In this document: piece after piece, positions 44,786-55,100 of the stretch
Position numbering within the stretch: position 1 is the first letter of the stretch
How the letters are laid out: each line of letters opens with the position of its first letter
Origin: Planctomycetota bacterium
GTDB taxonomy: Bacteria; Planctomycetota; UBA1135; UBA2386
NCBI GenBank assembly: GCA_016235155.1
Contig: JACRLW010000044.1
Location: forward strand, 1 to 64,000
Direction of reading: 5' to 3'
DNA: 64,000 nucleotides
Notes under the pieces: generated by a model
The model's input: the letters and a program-made list of their open reading frames with translations, nothing else
Databases searched by the model: none
What the model was told of the DNA's origin: nothing
Position numbers and translations under genes: made by a program

Positions 44786-45211
44786 ATGTCCGCGCCCGCC
44801 GAACACCTCGAGTACGAAGACGACCCCGACTTCCCGTCGGGTCCGTGGACCGGTTACTGGCTCGAAGGTGGCTGCCGCTTCCGACAGGACCTCGGCCTGA
44901 AGTTCCTGCACGGCATGGTCGAGGGCGAAGGGATCGACACCGTCGGCCGCTTCCGGATCGCGGGCACCTACGACGTCGAGTCGCACGAGGTCGCGTGGGA
45001 GAAGACCTACTTCGGCGCGTACGCGGTCGGCTATCGCGGCTACCGCGAGATCAACGGCATCTGGGGCGTGTGGGAGAACGAGGGCAAGCGCGGCGGCTTC
45101 CACGTCTGGCCGCGCCCGGAGAAGCAGCCCGATCCGCCGCCGCAGAAGGAACGGTTCGAAGACGACGACGAAGCGGTCGCGGCGATCGAGCCGGGGATCA
45201 TCTACGGGTGA
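44786..45211 (+). CDS. Small beta-barrel-like protein of unknown function
   Basis: The 141-residue product has short alternating strands with aromatic Gly/Tyr/Trp (SGPWTGYWLEGGCRFR, then GTYDVESHEVAWEKTY and GIWGVWE), as in lipocalin- or avidin-like small barrels. The C-terminal tail is acidic and Pro-rich. No signal peptide or membrane helix. Divergent from the OsmC gene by 66 bases. No family assignment is made. Confidence 0.6.
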   Translation: MSAPAEHLEYEDDPDFPSGPWTGYWLEGGCRFRQDLGLKFLHGMVEGEGIDTVGRFRIAGTYDVESHEVAWEKTYFGAYAVGYRGYREINGIWGVWENEGKRGGFHVWPRPEKQPDPPPQKERFEDDDEAVAAIEPGIIYG

Positions 45212-45220
45212 GGATCCGCA

Positions 45221-46090
45221 TCACGAGTCGAGCAGCGCTTCGTATGCCTTCTGGATCCGCCGGAACCGCTCGGTTGCCGCCGCCAGTTCCGTCGGAGCGA
45301 GGTGCTGGTTCGCGTCCGGATGGTGCTGCTTCACGAGCTCGCGATGGCGCTTCTTGATCTCCTCGTCGCTCGCGGCCGCATCGAGGCCGAGGACGCCGAG
45401 CGCTTCGCCGCGGCGGTCGAAGCCCGGACGTCCAGGTGAACCGTCGCGCGCGTTCCCGCCCGACGCACGCTCGGCGAGGATCCGGCCCTTCTCGTCGTGG
45501 AAGAGATGCCGTGCCACCTCCGGGGTCAGACCGAGTTCGACGGCGATGGTCTGGAGGATGTCGTGTTCTCCGGGGCTGAAGCGGTCGTCCGCGAACGCGA
45601 CGCGCGCGCACCAGCGGAAGAAGCGCATGCGGCCGTGGGTGTCGAGGGCGCGCCGGATGGCGCGAACGAGATCGCGCAGCGCGGCGGCGTCCACCCGTTC
45701 GAACTGCCAGCGGTTCATCGCGTCGGCGAGCGACGGCTCCTCGAGGTTGTCGACGACCAGGCGGATCGCGACGACCCGTTCCGCGGCGCCGGCCGGGCCG
45801 TCGATCTCGGCGATGCCGAACAACACGCGCGCGATCGCCTCGGCGATCGACGGCGGCACGCGGTCGCTGCTGCCGAGCTCGCTCGACGGCCCCCGCTGAC
45901 CGCGCTGGAGTTCCTGCACGCGCAACAGCCGGGCGACCTCGTTGATCGCGCGCATCATCCCGAAGAAGGCGAGCGGCACGCCGATCAGGGCTCCGAAGCC
46001 GCGCGACAGCCAGAAGCCGGCCGTCATCAGGCCGATCGCGGCGAGGAGCCGGGCGAGAAGGACGAGCTTCGTGACGTGCAGCGGATCCAC
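45221..46090 (-). CDS. Membrane-anchored TerB/J-domain (DjlA-like) protein
   Basis: The 289-residue product starts (GTG 46090, VDPLHVTKLVLLARLL) with one or two helices, then an acidic helical TerB-like middle (ERVVAIRLVVDNLEEPSLA, FADDRFSPGEHDIL), and a C-terminal J domain of about 60 residues with HPD in KQHHPDANQ. J domains stimulate DnaK-type chaperones. The layout resembles DjlA. An ATG nearer the second helix (MTAGFW) is a possible start. It ends ten bases from the convergent small-barrel gene. Confidence 0.82.
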   Translation of the reverse strand: MDPLHVTKLVLLARLLAAIGLMTAGFWLSRGFGALIGVPLAFFGMMRAINEVARLLRVQELQRGQRGPSSELGSSDRVPPSIAEAIARVLFGIAEIDGPAGAAERVVAIRLVVDNLEEPSLADAMNRWQFERVDAAALRDLVRAIRRALDTHGRMRFFRWCARVAFADDRFSPGEHDILQTIAVELGLTPEVARHLFHDEKGRILAERASGGNARDGSPGRPGFDRRGEALGVLGLDAAASDEEIKKRHRELVKQHHPDANQHLAPTELAAATERFRRIQKAYEALLDS

Positions 46091-46155
46091 GGCGACTGGT
46101 TGCGGCGCGATTCTGCGCGACCGCGCGCGGCGCGGCCAGGATCGCGCCGCGGTTG

Positions 46156-49100
46156 TCACCGCTGCAGGACGAGCGCGGCGTGCGCGCCGGAGACTTCGCG
46201 ACGCGCGGTGAACTGCGCGCGCGGATGCGTGACGGCGAACTCGACCGAGCCGCGCGGCAGCCGGCCGAGTTCGATCTTGCCGTCGGCGTCGACGAACCGG
46301 CCGAGCACGACCGCCGGGATCCAGGGACCGCCGTCGAAGCGCACGCTCACCGACGCGCCGCGGAGCGGGGCGCCGGTCTCGTCGAGCAGCGTCAGCGAGG
46401 TCGTCGTGCCGAGCGTCAGACCGACGTGGAACTCGGCGCGTCCGTCGGCGGCGAGCGTCTGGACCTCCGAGGCACCCGGCGCGAACTCCGGCGACCAAGC
46501 GACGATGCGCGCCGGTCCGGCGGGGAGCCCGGCGAGTTCCGCGACGCCGTCACGGTCCGTGACGGCAAACGGCAGCGATCCGAGGGGTTCGCCATCGGGG
46601 CCCACCGCGAGCGCACGCGCATGGGGAACCGGTACGCCGCTCTCGTCGGCGACCACGATGCGGATGCCCGCACCGCGCCGCGCGCGCAGCTCGAGTCCGC
46701 GGCGCTCCTCGCCGGCGGCGAGCCGGATGGCGTCGATGCGGCCGGTGACCTCGTCGCGGCCGAGCGGCATCAGCATGTCGTCGGCGAGCACGGTGAACGA
46801 ACCCTCGCCGAGGCCGCGGAACGCGAAGGCGCCGTCGGCGCCGGTCAGCGAGAAGCCGAGGTCGCGGCCGCGGCCCTCGCGGCCCGCTTCCGCGGAGACC
46901 AGGCGCACGACGGCGCCGCTGATCGGGTCACCGCGCTCGGCGTCGACGACGCGACCGGTGATCGCGCCGCCCGGCAGGCTCCAGGTCCGCCGCTGCGGAC
47001 CACCGCTCGCGTCGAGCTCGAAGCTGAGCGGGTCGCCGAGCGGGTCGAAGGTCATGCCCGCGCGCACCTGGAGTCGCACCAGTCCCGAGCGCAAGCCGCG
47101 GAACGTCGCCTCGCCGGTGACGACGACGCCGATCTTCACGCCCTCGACGCGATCGCCGTCGAGCTGGGTGAGCTCGACCATCCCGTCCGCGAGGGGCTTT
47201 CCGCCGACGTCGATCACGACGGTGAGCTCGCCTTCACCGGTGTCGAGTTCGGCCGCGTCGAGCACGAGTTCGGTCGTCTCGCCGTCACGCACCTGCGCGC
47301 GCGCGGTGACGACGTGCTCCTGCATGTCCTTGATCAACTTGCCGAAGTCGAACGACTTGCCGCTGCGGAGTTCGTCGCGCGAGCCGGACTGCATCGCCTC
47401 GATCGCCGTCGTCTCCATCGCCTGCACGTCGTAGCGGCCCGGGTCGAGGTGCTCGAGGTGGAAGCGACCGTCGGCGTCGAGCGACGTCCCGTAGGTCGCG
47501 GCTTGCATCTCGAGGGTCGCGATGATCTGCCAGTGACGGAAGTCCTGACCAGCGGCGAGCACGACCTGTCCGGCGATTGCGCCACCGTTCGAAAGCACGA
47601 TCTCGACGCCGTCGACCTGCTGTCCCGCGCCGAGTTCGATCCGCTTGCTCTTGGCGCTGGCGTACGAACCGTGCCGCGCCTTCAGTTCGACGCGGCCGGG
47701 CGCGAGGCCGACGAGTTCGAAGCTGCCGTCCGTCGCGGTCACGGCGTGAACGTCGTCGGTGAACGCCGCGAGAACCGGGTTGTCCGCGAGGCCGCGGCGA
47801 CTCGGCGCGACGCGAGCTCGCGCGACCCCGCGGCCATCCGGATCCACGACGCGCCCGCGCACGAGTGCGGCGGCGTCGATCGCGAGATCCCCCAGGTCCA
47901 GTTCCTCGCCGATCGGGACGTCGACCGATCGCTCGAAGCGCGCGAAGCTCTCGGCGTCGATGCGGAGCGTCGTGCGTCCGGGCGGGAGGGCCGAGAGGAC
48001 GAAGCGGCCGTCGCTCTCCTTCGTCACGCGGGCGAGGGCGGTCGGACGCTCCATGACCATCGCCATCGTCGTGACGGTGCGGACCTCGAACTCGGAGAGC
48101 GGTGCGCGGTCGTTCGCCGCGATCGCACGACCGCGCACGACGCCCGGTCGATCGAGCACGATCTCGAGGTTGTTCGTCCCCGGTCGGACGCCCGGCGCGA
48201 CGGCCCCGACGAAGTCGGGATGCCACACGGCGATCGACGCCTCCGCTGCTTGCGTGAGCCCGCTGATCGAGAAGCGGCCGTCGGTGTCGGTGCGCACCGG
48301 CGAGTTCTCCGCGACGCGTGCCGCGAGCGACGGACCGGTCATCTCGCTCACCCGACCGATCACCGGCATGGTGAAGTCGGGAAACAGGGCGATGCGGGCG
48401 TCGGCGACCGGCGCCTTCGCCCGATCGACGACGCGGCCGCTCACCGATGCACCGCGGAGCAGCCGCAGTTGCACGTGGGTGGTCTTGTCGCCCTCGATCT
48501 CCACCTGGGTCTTCGCGAACAGGAACCCGACCGGCTCGGCGGTGATCGACCAGGTCCCGTCACGGAGACCGTGGAGGGTCGCGATGCCGTCGTCGCCGGT
48601 CGTCGCGTGGAGGTCCTGACGCGCGCGCGCGAAGTCGCCCTGGACGTCGTCCGGCGAGGCGCCCACCTTCGTCTTGGTGACGGGCGCGTCGCTCTCGTCG
48701 ACGACGTGCACCATGAGCGTGGCGCAACGGCGCGCGACGACGACCACCTCGTGCGTCTCGCCCTTGCCGAGCGCGAGTCGCTGTTCGCTCGCGACGTGAT
48801 CCGGCGCGTGCAGGACGAGCGTCGTGCGGGGCGACGGCGGCACGGCTCGGAGGCTGAATCGCCCCTCGCCGTCGACCACCTGCCGGCTGCCGCCGCCGCG
48901 CATGACGCGGGACATGAAGCCCTGCGGGTCGCGCAGGACCTCCATCGGGTCGGGATCGGAGGCGACGTCGATCTCGCAGCCGGAGAAGTCGCTCATCCCC
49001 AGCACGCGGCCGATGACCAGCGCGCCGCACATGCTCGGCAGGGTGCCGGCGTCGACGAGCGTCGCGTCGAACGGTGCATGGACCGGCGTGACCTGCGCGA

Positions 49101-49605
49101 GCGCGTAGTGGTCGTCGTCGACGCTCAGGCGCAGGTCGCGGATGGCGATTCCCTCGATGCGGAAGCTGCCGTCCGCCGCGATCGCGGTCGAGGCGAGCGG
49201 TTCGTTCTCGACCGCGAGCGTGAGGTCGCGGGTCGTCGGTTGTTGACCGGGGACGGTGACGTCCATGATCCGCGCGAAGCTGACCGTGCGGTCGGCGGCG
49301 CGCCCGCGATGTACGAGCAGGCGCGCGCGCGTCACGGTCGCCGCGGGATCCGGTTCGATGCGCCCGACCAGGGTCCAGCGCTGGGCGGTCGGACGCTCGG
49401 GGATCGCGGGTGCCGGCGCGACGCTCGTGCGTGTCGCGCTGTCGCCGGCGACCGGCGACTCGGCCGTGCGCATCGCCGCGCCGGTCGCCGCAGGGTTCTC
49501 CGCCGGAGCCGCCGCAGGCGCCTGCGGCGGCTCACCGCCGCGGATCATGAACCAGACGCCGATCACGGCGAGCAGGACGGCGAGAGCGGTGAGCGTTCGT
49601 GTCAT
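46156..49605 (-). CDS. Large membrane-anchored protein with repeated carboxypeptidase-regulatory-like domains
   Basis: The 1149-residue product has an N-terminal anchor (MTRTLTALAVLLAVIGVWFM), an Ala/Pro-rich stretch, then at least five beta-sandwich modules of the carboxypeptidase-regulatory-like type (for example SVSGRVVDRAKAPVADARI, LVRGRVVDPDGRGVARARV, AITGRVVDAERGDPISGAVV). This repeats the domain type fused to the sigma factor at 10814. Such proteins are surface or periplasmic scaffolds with no assigned enzymatic role. It lies downstream, with a 42-base gap, of the DHS-like gene on the same strand. Confidence 0.75.
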   Translation of the reverse strand: MTRTLTALAVLLAVIGVWFMIRGGEPPQAPAAAPAENPAATGAAMRTAESPVAGDSATRTSVAPAPAIPERPTAQRWTLVGRIEPDPAATVTRARLLVHRGRAADRTVSFARIMDVTVPGQQPTTRDLTLAVENEPLASTAIAADGSFRIEGIAIRDLRLSVDDDHYALAQVTPVHAPFDATLVDAGTLPSMCGALVIGRVLGMSDFSGCEIDVASDPDPMEVLRDPQGFMSRVMRGGGSRQVVDGEGRFSLRAVPPSPRTTLVLHAPDHVASEQRLALGKGETHEVVVVARRCATLMVHVVDESDAPVTKTKVGASPDDVQGDFARARQDLHATTGDDGIATLHGLRDGTWSITAEPVGFLFAKTQVEIEGDKTTHVQLRLLRGASVSGRVVDRAKAPVADARIALFPDFTMPVIGRVSEMTGPSLAARVAENSPVRTDTDGRFSISGLTQAAEASIAVWHPDFVGAVAPGVRPGTNNLEIVLDRPGVVRGRAIAANDRAPLSEFEVRTVTTMAMVMERPTALARVTKESDGRFVLSALPPGRTTLRIDAESFARFERSVDVPIGEELDLGDLAIDAAALVRGRVVDPDGRGVARARVAPSRRGLADNPVLAAFTDDVHAVTATDGSFELVGLAPGRVELKARHGSYASAKSKRIELGAGQQVDGVEIVLSNGGAIAGQVVLAAGQDFRHWQIIATLEMQAATYGTSLDADGRFHLEHLDPGRYDVQAMETTAIEAMQSGSRDELRSGKSFDFGKLIKDMQEHVVTARAQVRDGETTELVLDAAELDTGEGELTVVIDVGGKPLADGMVELTQLDGDRVEGVKIGVVVTGEATFRGLRSGLVRLQVRAGMTFDPLGDPLSFELDASGGPQRRTWSLPGGAITGRVVDAERGDPISGAVVRLVSAEAGREGRGRDLGFSLTGADGAFAFRGLGEGSFTVLADDMLMPLGRDEVTGRIDAIRLAAGEERRGLELRARRGAGIRIVVADESGVPVPHARALAVGPDGEPLGSLPFAVTDRDGVAELAGLPAGPARIVAWSPEFAPGASEVQTLAADGRAEFHVGLTLGTTTSLTLLDETGAPLRGASVSVRFDGGPWIPAVVLGRFVDADGKIELGRLPRGSVEFAVTHPRAQFTARREVSGAHAALVLQR

Positions 49606-49647
49606 GGTGACCGAGCCCTCAGGTGGCCGTCCGGCCGCCGCGCGTTG

Positions 49648-50694
49648 TCACTTCGCGGCGATCGGCGCGTCGAGGAACGCGTTCCAGTTCGCGGTCCTGC
49701 GACCGGCGGAGGCCTTCCTGTGGTACGCGTAGCCCGCGACGAGCGGCATCACGACGGTCGCTTCGCCGAAGACCATCTGCTCGTGCGTCGTCGCGACCTT
49801 GCCCCACGAACTCGCTTCCTTGAGGGTCGAGCCGGAGAGAGCGCCGTCGCGTTCGTCGGCGACGGTGATCTGGACCGCGTACTTGTGCATGTCCGCTTCG
49901 AAGCCGAGCAGTTCGGCCGCGACGACGGTGTCCTGCGCGAAGTTCTTCGGCACGCCACCGCCGATCATGAACAGACCGGTGGTGCCGGCCTCGATCTTGA
50001 CGCGCGTCAACTCGAGGAAGTCCTTCGCGGAGTCGAGGCTCATCGTCTCGCCGCCCCGAAGGCCGCGATCCCACTGGTGCTTGACCAGGCCGAAGCCGGC
50101 ACTGCAGTCGGAGAAGGCCGGGCAGAAGATCGGCACGCCGCGCTCGAAGCAGGTCAGCACGATCGAGTCCCGGTTCTTCGCGTTGGTCGTCAGCCAGCGA
50201 CCCATCTCGCGGATGAACTCGCGCGAGCTGTGCGGCCTGGTCGGCAGCGAGTCGGCGATCTGCGCCATCGTGTCGTCGCAGATGCGGAGCTCCTTCTCGT
50301 CGATGTAGGTGTCGTAGATGCGGTCGATCATCGCTTCGCGGAGCTCGTTGTCGTCCGCGAACTGGCTGCCTTGCCAGTGACGGAAGCCGAGCGCCTCGAA
50401 GAAGTCCTGATCGACGATGTTGGCGCCGGTCGACACGATCGCGTCGATCATGTTGGCACGCAGCATGTCGACGATGACCCGCTTGAGTCCGGCGCTCACG
50501 AGCGAACCGGCGAGGCAGAGCCACACGCTGCAATCGCGGTCGCGCACCATCATGTCGACGATGTGCGCGGCGCGAGCGGTGTTGCGCGCCTGGAACGCCA
50601 TCTTGTCCATGGCGTCGATCAGCGCGACCGGGTCGAAGGTCTCGAGCGAGATGTGCTCGATCGGGCGTTGTCGCCAGTTCTTGGGCACGGTCAC
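49648..50694 (-). CDS. Deoxyhypusine synthase-family protein (bacterial)
   Basis: The 348-residue product starts TVPKNWRQRPIEHISLE (GTG at 50694) and has NAD-site motifs of the deoxyhypusine synthase family (CLAGSLVSAGLKRVIVDML, SGANIVDQDFF with T for S, VLTCFERGVPIFCPAFSD) and SGSTLKEASSWGKVAT, where the Lys in SWGK corresponds to the imine-forming lysine. In archaea and eukaryotes it modifies eIF5A. Bacteria lack that substrate; relatives there make homospermidine or act on unknown targets. The start overlaps the stop of the secreted-protein gene upstream. Confidence 0.85.
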   Translation of the reverse strand: MTVPKNWRQRPIEHISLETFDPVALIDAMDKMAFQARNTARAAHIVDMMVRDRDCSVWLCLAGSLVSAGLKRVIVDMLRANMIDAIVSTGANIVDQDFFEALGFRHWQGSQFADDNELREAMIDRIYDTYIDEKELRICDDTMAQIADSLPTRPHSSREFIREMGRWLTTNAKNRDSIVLTCFERGVPIFCPAFSDCSAGFGLVKHQWDRGLRGGETMSLDSAKDFLELTRVKIEAGTTGLFMIGGGVPKNFAQDTVVAAELLGFEADMHKYAVQITVADERDGALSGSTLKEASSWGKVATTHEQMVFGEATVVMPLVAGYAYHRKASAGRRTANWNAFLDAPIAAK

Positions 50695-51965
50695 TTGATG
50701 TTCACCTCGATGCGGAGGCCCTCGACGTTCTTCGCGAGGCTGACATCGACCGCGTCCGGCGCGTCGTCGCTCGGCGCGCCGCCCATCTGCTCGGCGATGA
50801 AGCCCATGAATCGCCCGACGTCGATGTGGGCGGTCATCAGCTTGCCGAGGGGGGCGCGCGCGAGCTTGCCGTCGAGTGCGAGGTCGATCAGCGACTTGAT
50901 GCCGGCATCGGCGTCGCCGAAGGACGTCATCAGCATCGCACCGCCAGAGATGGCGGCCATCGTCACGGTCTTGCCGTCCTTCGCGAACGGGTTGTTGCCC
51001 GGGTCGTCGAGTTCGATGACGGTCTTCGTCACCGCGACGTCGCGGTGCGTCACCGCGTTCGACGTCACGTCGGCGACGCCGCCCGCCATCTCGCTGGCGA
51101 CCTTGCCGTACTCGAGATACACGGGGTCGGCCATCACCTGCGCGACCGCATCCGGATCGCAGAGCTCCATCAGGAACTGCATGCCGTTCTCGAAGTCGAA
51201 CGACATGCTCCCCGGACCGGAGACGCCCTTGTAGAAGCGGTCGAGCATCGGTCCGACCTTCGCGCGCAGAGCTTCGTCGCGGACCATGAAGGTCGTGAAC
51301 CTCGCGACCATCGGTTCGAGCGAGGGGTAGATCGCCGCGAAGTCGACGTCGATGTCGGCCGTCATCATCGCGTCGTGGCCATGCAGACGACGCAGACCCT
51401 GATCGTGGGGCTTCAACGCCGCGACCAGACCCGCGAACCAGGTCTCGGCCTTCGGCGCGAGTCCGACTGCGATCGCCATGCTCTCGTTGGGCTCGTACTT
51501 GCGCGGGATCGTGACGGTCAACGTCTCGACCTGGTTGGGGAACTCGAAGAGGGCGTCCATCACCTCGTCGATCGCCTCGGCCTCGATGCCCGCCTGCGCG
51601 AGCGCCATGCCGCCCATCATCCCGGCGGTCATGCGCGCCTGGCGGACCTGCTTGCTGAAGGTCTTCATCAGGAAGGCGGGCTTCGCCTCGATGACGAGCC
51701 AGGCGTCGCCGGCCGCTTCACGCGTGGCGAGCTTGCCGCCGTCGTCGAGGCTCAACACGAGGGCCTTGCCTTCCCCGATCGCCGCCGGCGCGCCGGCGGC
51801 GCCGCCGAACATGCGTTGCACGCCGGACGCGACGCGGGAATCCGTCGACGTGATCACGAGCTGCGAAGAGGTCGTCGTCGGCGCGGCCTGGTCCTGGGCG
51901 AGGACCGCGCCGCACGCGACGGCAAGCGCGAGAGAACTGCGGGAGAAGACGGATGCGAGGCGCAT
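50691..51965 (-). CDS. Secreted protein of unknown function, first gene of the DHS-like operon
   Basis: The 424-residue product has a signal peptide (MRLASVFSRSSLALAVACGAVLAQ). The mature part is mostly helical with hydrophobic patches and regions such as MMGGMALAQAGIEAEAIDEVM. It resembles large planctomycete exported proteins that I cannot assign. Its stop overlaps the GTG start of the DHS-like gene (GTGA). Confidence 0.7.
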   Translation of the reverse strand: MRLASVFSRSSLALAVACGAVLAQDQAAPTTTSSQLVITSTDSRVASGVQRMFGGAAGAPAAIGEGKALVLSLDDGGKLATREAAGDAWLVIEAKPAFLMKTFSKQVRQARMTAGMMGGMALAQAGIEAEAIDEVMDALFEFPNQVETLTVTIPRKYEPNESMAIAVGLAPKAETWFAGLVAALKPHDQGLRRLHGHDAMMTADIDVDFAAIYPSLEPMVARFTTFMVRDEALRAKVGPMLDRFYKGVSGPGSMSFDFENGMQFLMELCDPDAVAQVMADPVYLEYGKVASEMAGGVADVTSNAVTHRDVAVTKTVIELDDPGNNPFAKDGKTVTMAAISGGAMLMTSFGDADAGIKSLIDLALDGKLARAPLGKLMTAHIDVGRFMGFIAEQMGGAPSDDAPDAVDVSLAKNVEGLRIEVNIK

Positions 51966-52019
51966 GGTGTCGAGGGGGAAGGGGCGGAGGAGATGTCGCC
52001 GCCGCGAGAGGGTTGGTCG

Positions 52020-52036
52020 CCGGTCCCGGGGACCGG
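52020..52036. promoter_or_regulatory. 17-base palindrome in a divergent promoter region
   Basis: CCGGTCCC (52020-52027) and GGGACCGG (52029-52036) form a perfect palindrome around one base, lying in the 181-base gap between divergent genes starting at 51965 and 52147. It is a candidate operator, but by chance such GC-rich palindromes occur. Confidence 0.25.
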
Positions 52037-52146
52037 AAAGGGGCGCGAGGGTGGCCGGTCGGATCCGCGATCCGTTGCTCGCCGTGCCGAAGGCGCGCGC
52101 GTAGGACTGGCGGCCGCGCATTATTCCCGCGCTCCCCGCTCGCGCC

Positions 52147-55100
52147 ATGGGCACCTTCCCGAAGTCTGTCGCTCTCGTCCTCCTCCTCGCCGCTTCCGCG
52201 ATCACCCAGGATCGACCGATCCGCATGCCGCTCGACTCGCGGATCACTCCCGACGGGAAGTCCGTGCTGTTCGCGTGGCAGTCCGACGTGTGGATCGCGC
52301 CGCTCGACGGTCCGAGCGTGGCGCGTCGTCTGACGACGCACGTCGCCGACGACTCGTCGCCGATCCCGTCGCCCGACGGCCGGAGCGTGCTGTTCCGCAG
52401 CGACCGCGGCGGCGGCAACCATCTCTTCCTGATGGCGATCGACGGCGGCGCCGCGCGCCAGATCACCTTCGACGGATTCGATCGCACGCCGCTCGCGTTT
52501 GCGCCCGACGGCCGCGCGGTGCTCGTGCTCCGCAGCACGGATCGATCGCCGTTCGGCAGCGAATCGCGCCGTCTGTTCCTGCTCCCGATCGCCGGCGAGG
52601 GCACGGCTCCCGAACGCGCCGGTGCGGAGACCATGCTCTTCGACGCCGCCGCGGCGGATGCAGCGATCGCACCGGACGGCAAGCGCGTGCTCTTCACGCG
52701 CCTCGGCATGGATCCGTGGCGAAAGGGCTACAGCGGCTCCGCGGCGAGTCAGCTCTGGCTCGCGGATCTCGGCGCCGGCAAGGCGCGCCTGACGCGACTC
52801 TCCGCGGATCGCCCGGAGTTCCAGAACATCGCGGAGCGCGAGCCGATGTGGTCGCCCGACGGGAGCGGCTACTGGTTCGTCAGCGATCCCGACGGCGTGG
52901 GCGATCTGTATTGGCGCTCGCTCGCCGGCGGCGACGCGAAGCGCGTCACGGACCTGGGACGGGACGGAAGCGACGACGGCGTCCTCTTTCCGAGCGTCGC
53001 GGCCGGCGGCCGTCGCCTGCTCTTCCTGCGGCGATTCGACCTGATGCTCGCGGACCTCGCGGACGGGACGACGCGATCGATCGCACTGACCGCGGACGCG
53101 GATGCCCTCGGCGATCCCGTCGAGCGCCGCCGCCTGCAGGGCGCGGACGACGTCGCGTTCACGAGCGACGGCAAGCAGTTCGCGTTCGTCGCCGGGCACG
53201 ACGTGTTCGTGATGGACCGCATCCTGAAGGAACCGGTGCAGGTCACCGACACGCCGGCGATCGAGGGCGACCTGTGCTTCGCCAAGGACGGCAAGCGTCT
53301 GTGGTTCGTCAGCGAACACGGCGGCGAAGTCGACGTGTGGGAAGCGACGTGCTCCCGCGACGACGGCGCGTGGTGGCGTGCGGCGCCGCTCTCGTTCGCG
53401 CTGCGCAAGCTCACCGACGACGCGGCGGTGGAAGCGCGGCTCGTCGTCGATCCCACCGGAGCGAAGATCGCGTACACGCGCGGCGGAAACCTGTTCACGA
53501 TGAGCGCCGACGGGACGGAACCGCACCTGGTCGTCGCCGGTTGGGACGCGCCGTCCTTCGATTGGTCGCCCGACGGCAAGTGGCTGTGCTATTCGCGCGA
53601 GGACGACGACTTCAACGACGACGTCTGGATCGTTCCGCTCGACGGATCGCGCGCGCCCTTCAACCTCTCGCGACATCCGGACGACGACTCGCGCCCGGCA
53701 TGGTCGGGCGATGGCAAGCGGATCGCGTGGGTCGGCCGCCGCGACGGCGAGGAGCAGGACATCTACTGGGTCACGCTCAGCAAGGAAGCCGCGGAAGAGA
53801 CCGACCGCGACCGCCGGCTCGAGAAGGCGATCGAGGCGATGAAGAAGGGTGGCCCGAAGAAGCCCGGCGACGGCAAGGAGGCCGGTCGGTCCGAACCGAA
53901 GGAACCGGCCAAGGAGGAAGCGGCCAAGGACGAGGCGGCGAAGGAACCGAAACCGGCCGAGGAGCCCAAGCCGAAAGAGGAGCCGAAGCCGGTCGTCGTG
54001 GACCTCGACGGGATCCACGAGCGCATCCAGCGCCTCTCCGTCCCCGACTCGAGCGAAGGCGGGCTGATCTGGTCGCCCGACGGCAAGCGCCTCGCTTTCA
54101 GCGCGCGCATCGCGAACGAGTCCGGCCTGTTCACCGTGACCTTCCCCGACGAGTTGACGCCCAAGAAGCTCGCGAGCGCTCCGATCGCGGATGCCCGGTG
54201 GCTCGAAACGGGCGACCAGATCGTCGGCCGGTCGTCCGGAGCTCCGCCGTCGCCGGCGCCCGGCGGCCCCGGTCCCGGACCGCGCGGCGGCTTCGGTCGC
54301 GGCGGCGGCGGCAACAGCGCGCCCGCGTCGCTCGACGCGAAGTCCGGCAAGCTCGAGACCTTCGGCTTCACCGTTCTCGAGATGCGTGACTGGCGCGAGA
54401 TCCGCAAGCTCGCCTTCGACCAGGGCTGGCGCGCGATGCGCGACCGGTTCTACGACGGCGCCCTCAACGGCCGCGATTGGGCCGCGGTGCGCGCCAAGTA
54501 CCGCGACGTCGCCGCCGACCTGCTCGGCCGCACCGAGTTCTCGCGCCTGATGAATCTCATGCTCGGCGAACTCAACGCGTCGCACATGGGACACAGCGGC
54601 GGCAGCGATCCGATGCCGCGCGTGCGCGACGACGACGCGTGGACGATGCAGACCTTCCACACCGGCCTGCGCTTTGACGAAGCTGCCGGGGGACCGGGGC
54701 TCCTCGTCGCGAGCGTCATCCCGGGCAGTCCCTGCGCGCAGAAGCGGAGCAGCGTGATCGCGGGCGAGCGCGTGACCGGCGTCGACGGCAAGGCGATCGA
54801 GAATGCGAGCCAGTTCTGGCTCGCGCTGACCATGCCCGAGGCGCGAGACGTCGAACTCGCGGTCCGCGCCGCGGACGGCACGGAGCGCAAGGTCGTCTTC
54901 CGGCCGATCGCCTCGGTCGCCGGCCTCCTCTACGACGAGTGGGTCGACGCCACGCGCAAGCGGGTCGACGAACTCTCGGACGGCAAGCTCGGCTATCTGC
55001 ATATCCGCGGCATGGACATGTCGAGCTTCCGGCGTTTCGAGGAAGACCTCTATCACGCGGGTGCCGGCAAGGACGGCCTGATCGTCGACGTGCGATGGAA

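Noticed and set aside
46153-51234. Open frame of 1693 codons on the plus strand
   Set aside because: It lies opposite the carboxypeptidase-regulatory-like, DHS-like and secreted-protein genes; its product is rich in Arg, Asp and His with no fold, typical of GC-rich antisense frames.
50826-54389. Plus-strand frame of 1187 codons
   Set aside because: Out of frame with the tricorn gene and antisense to the secreted-protein gene, with no recognisable domain.
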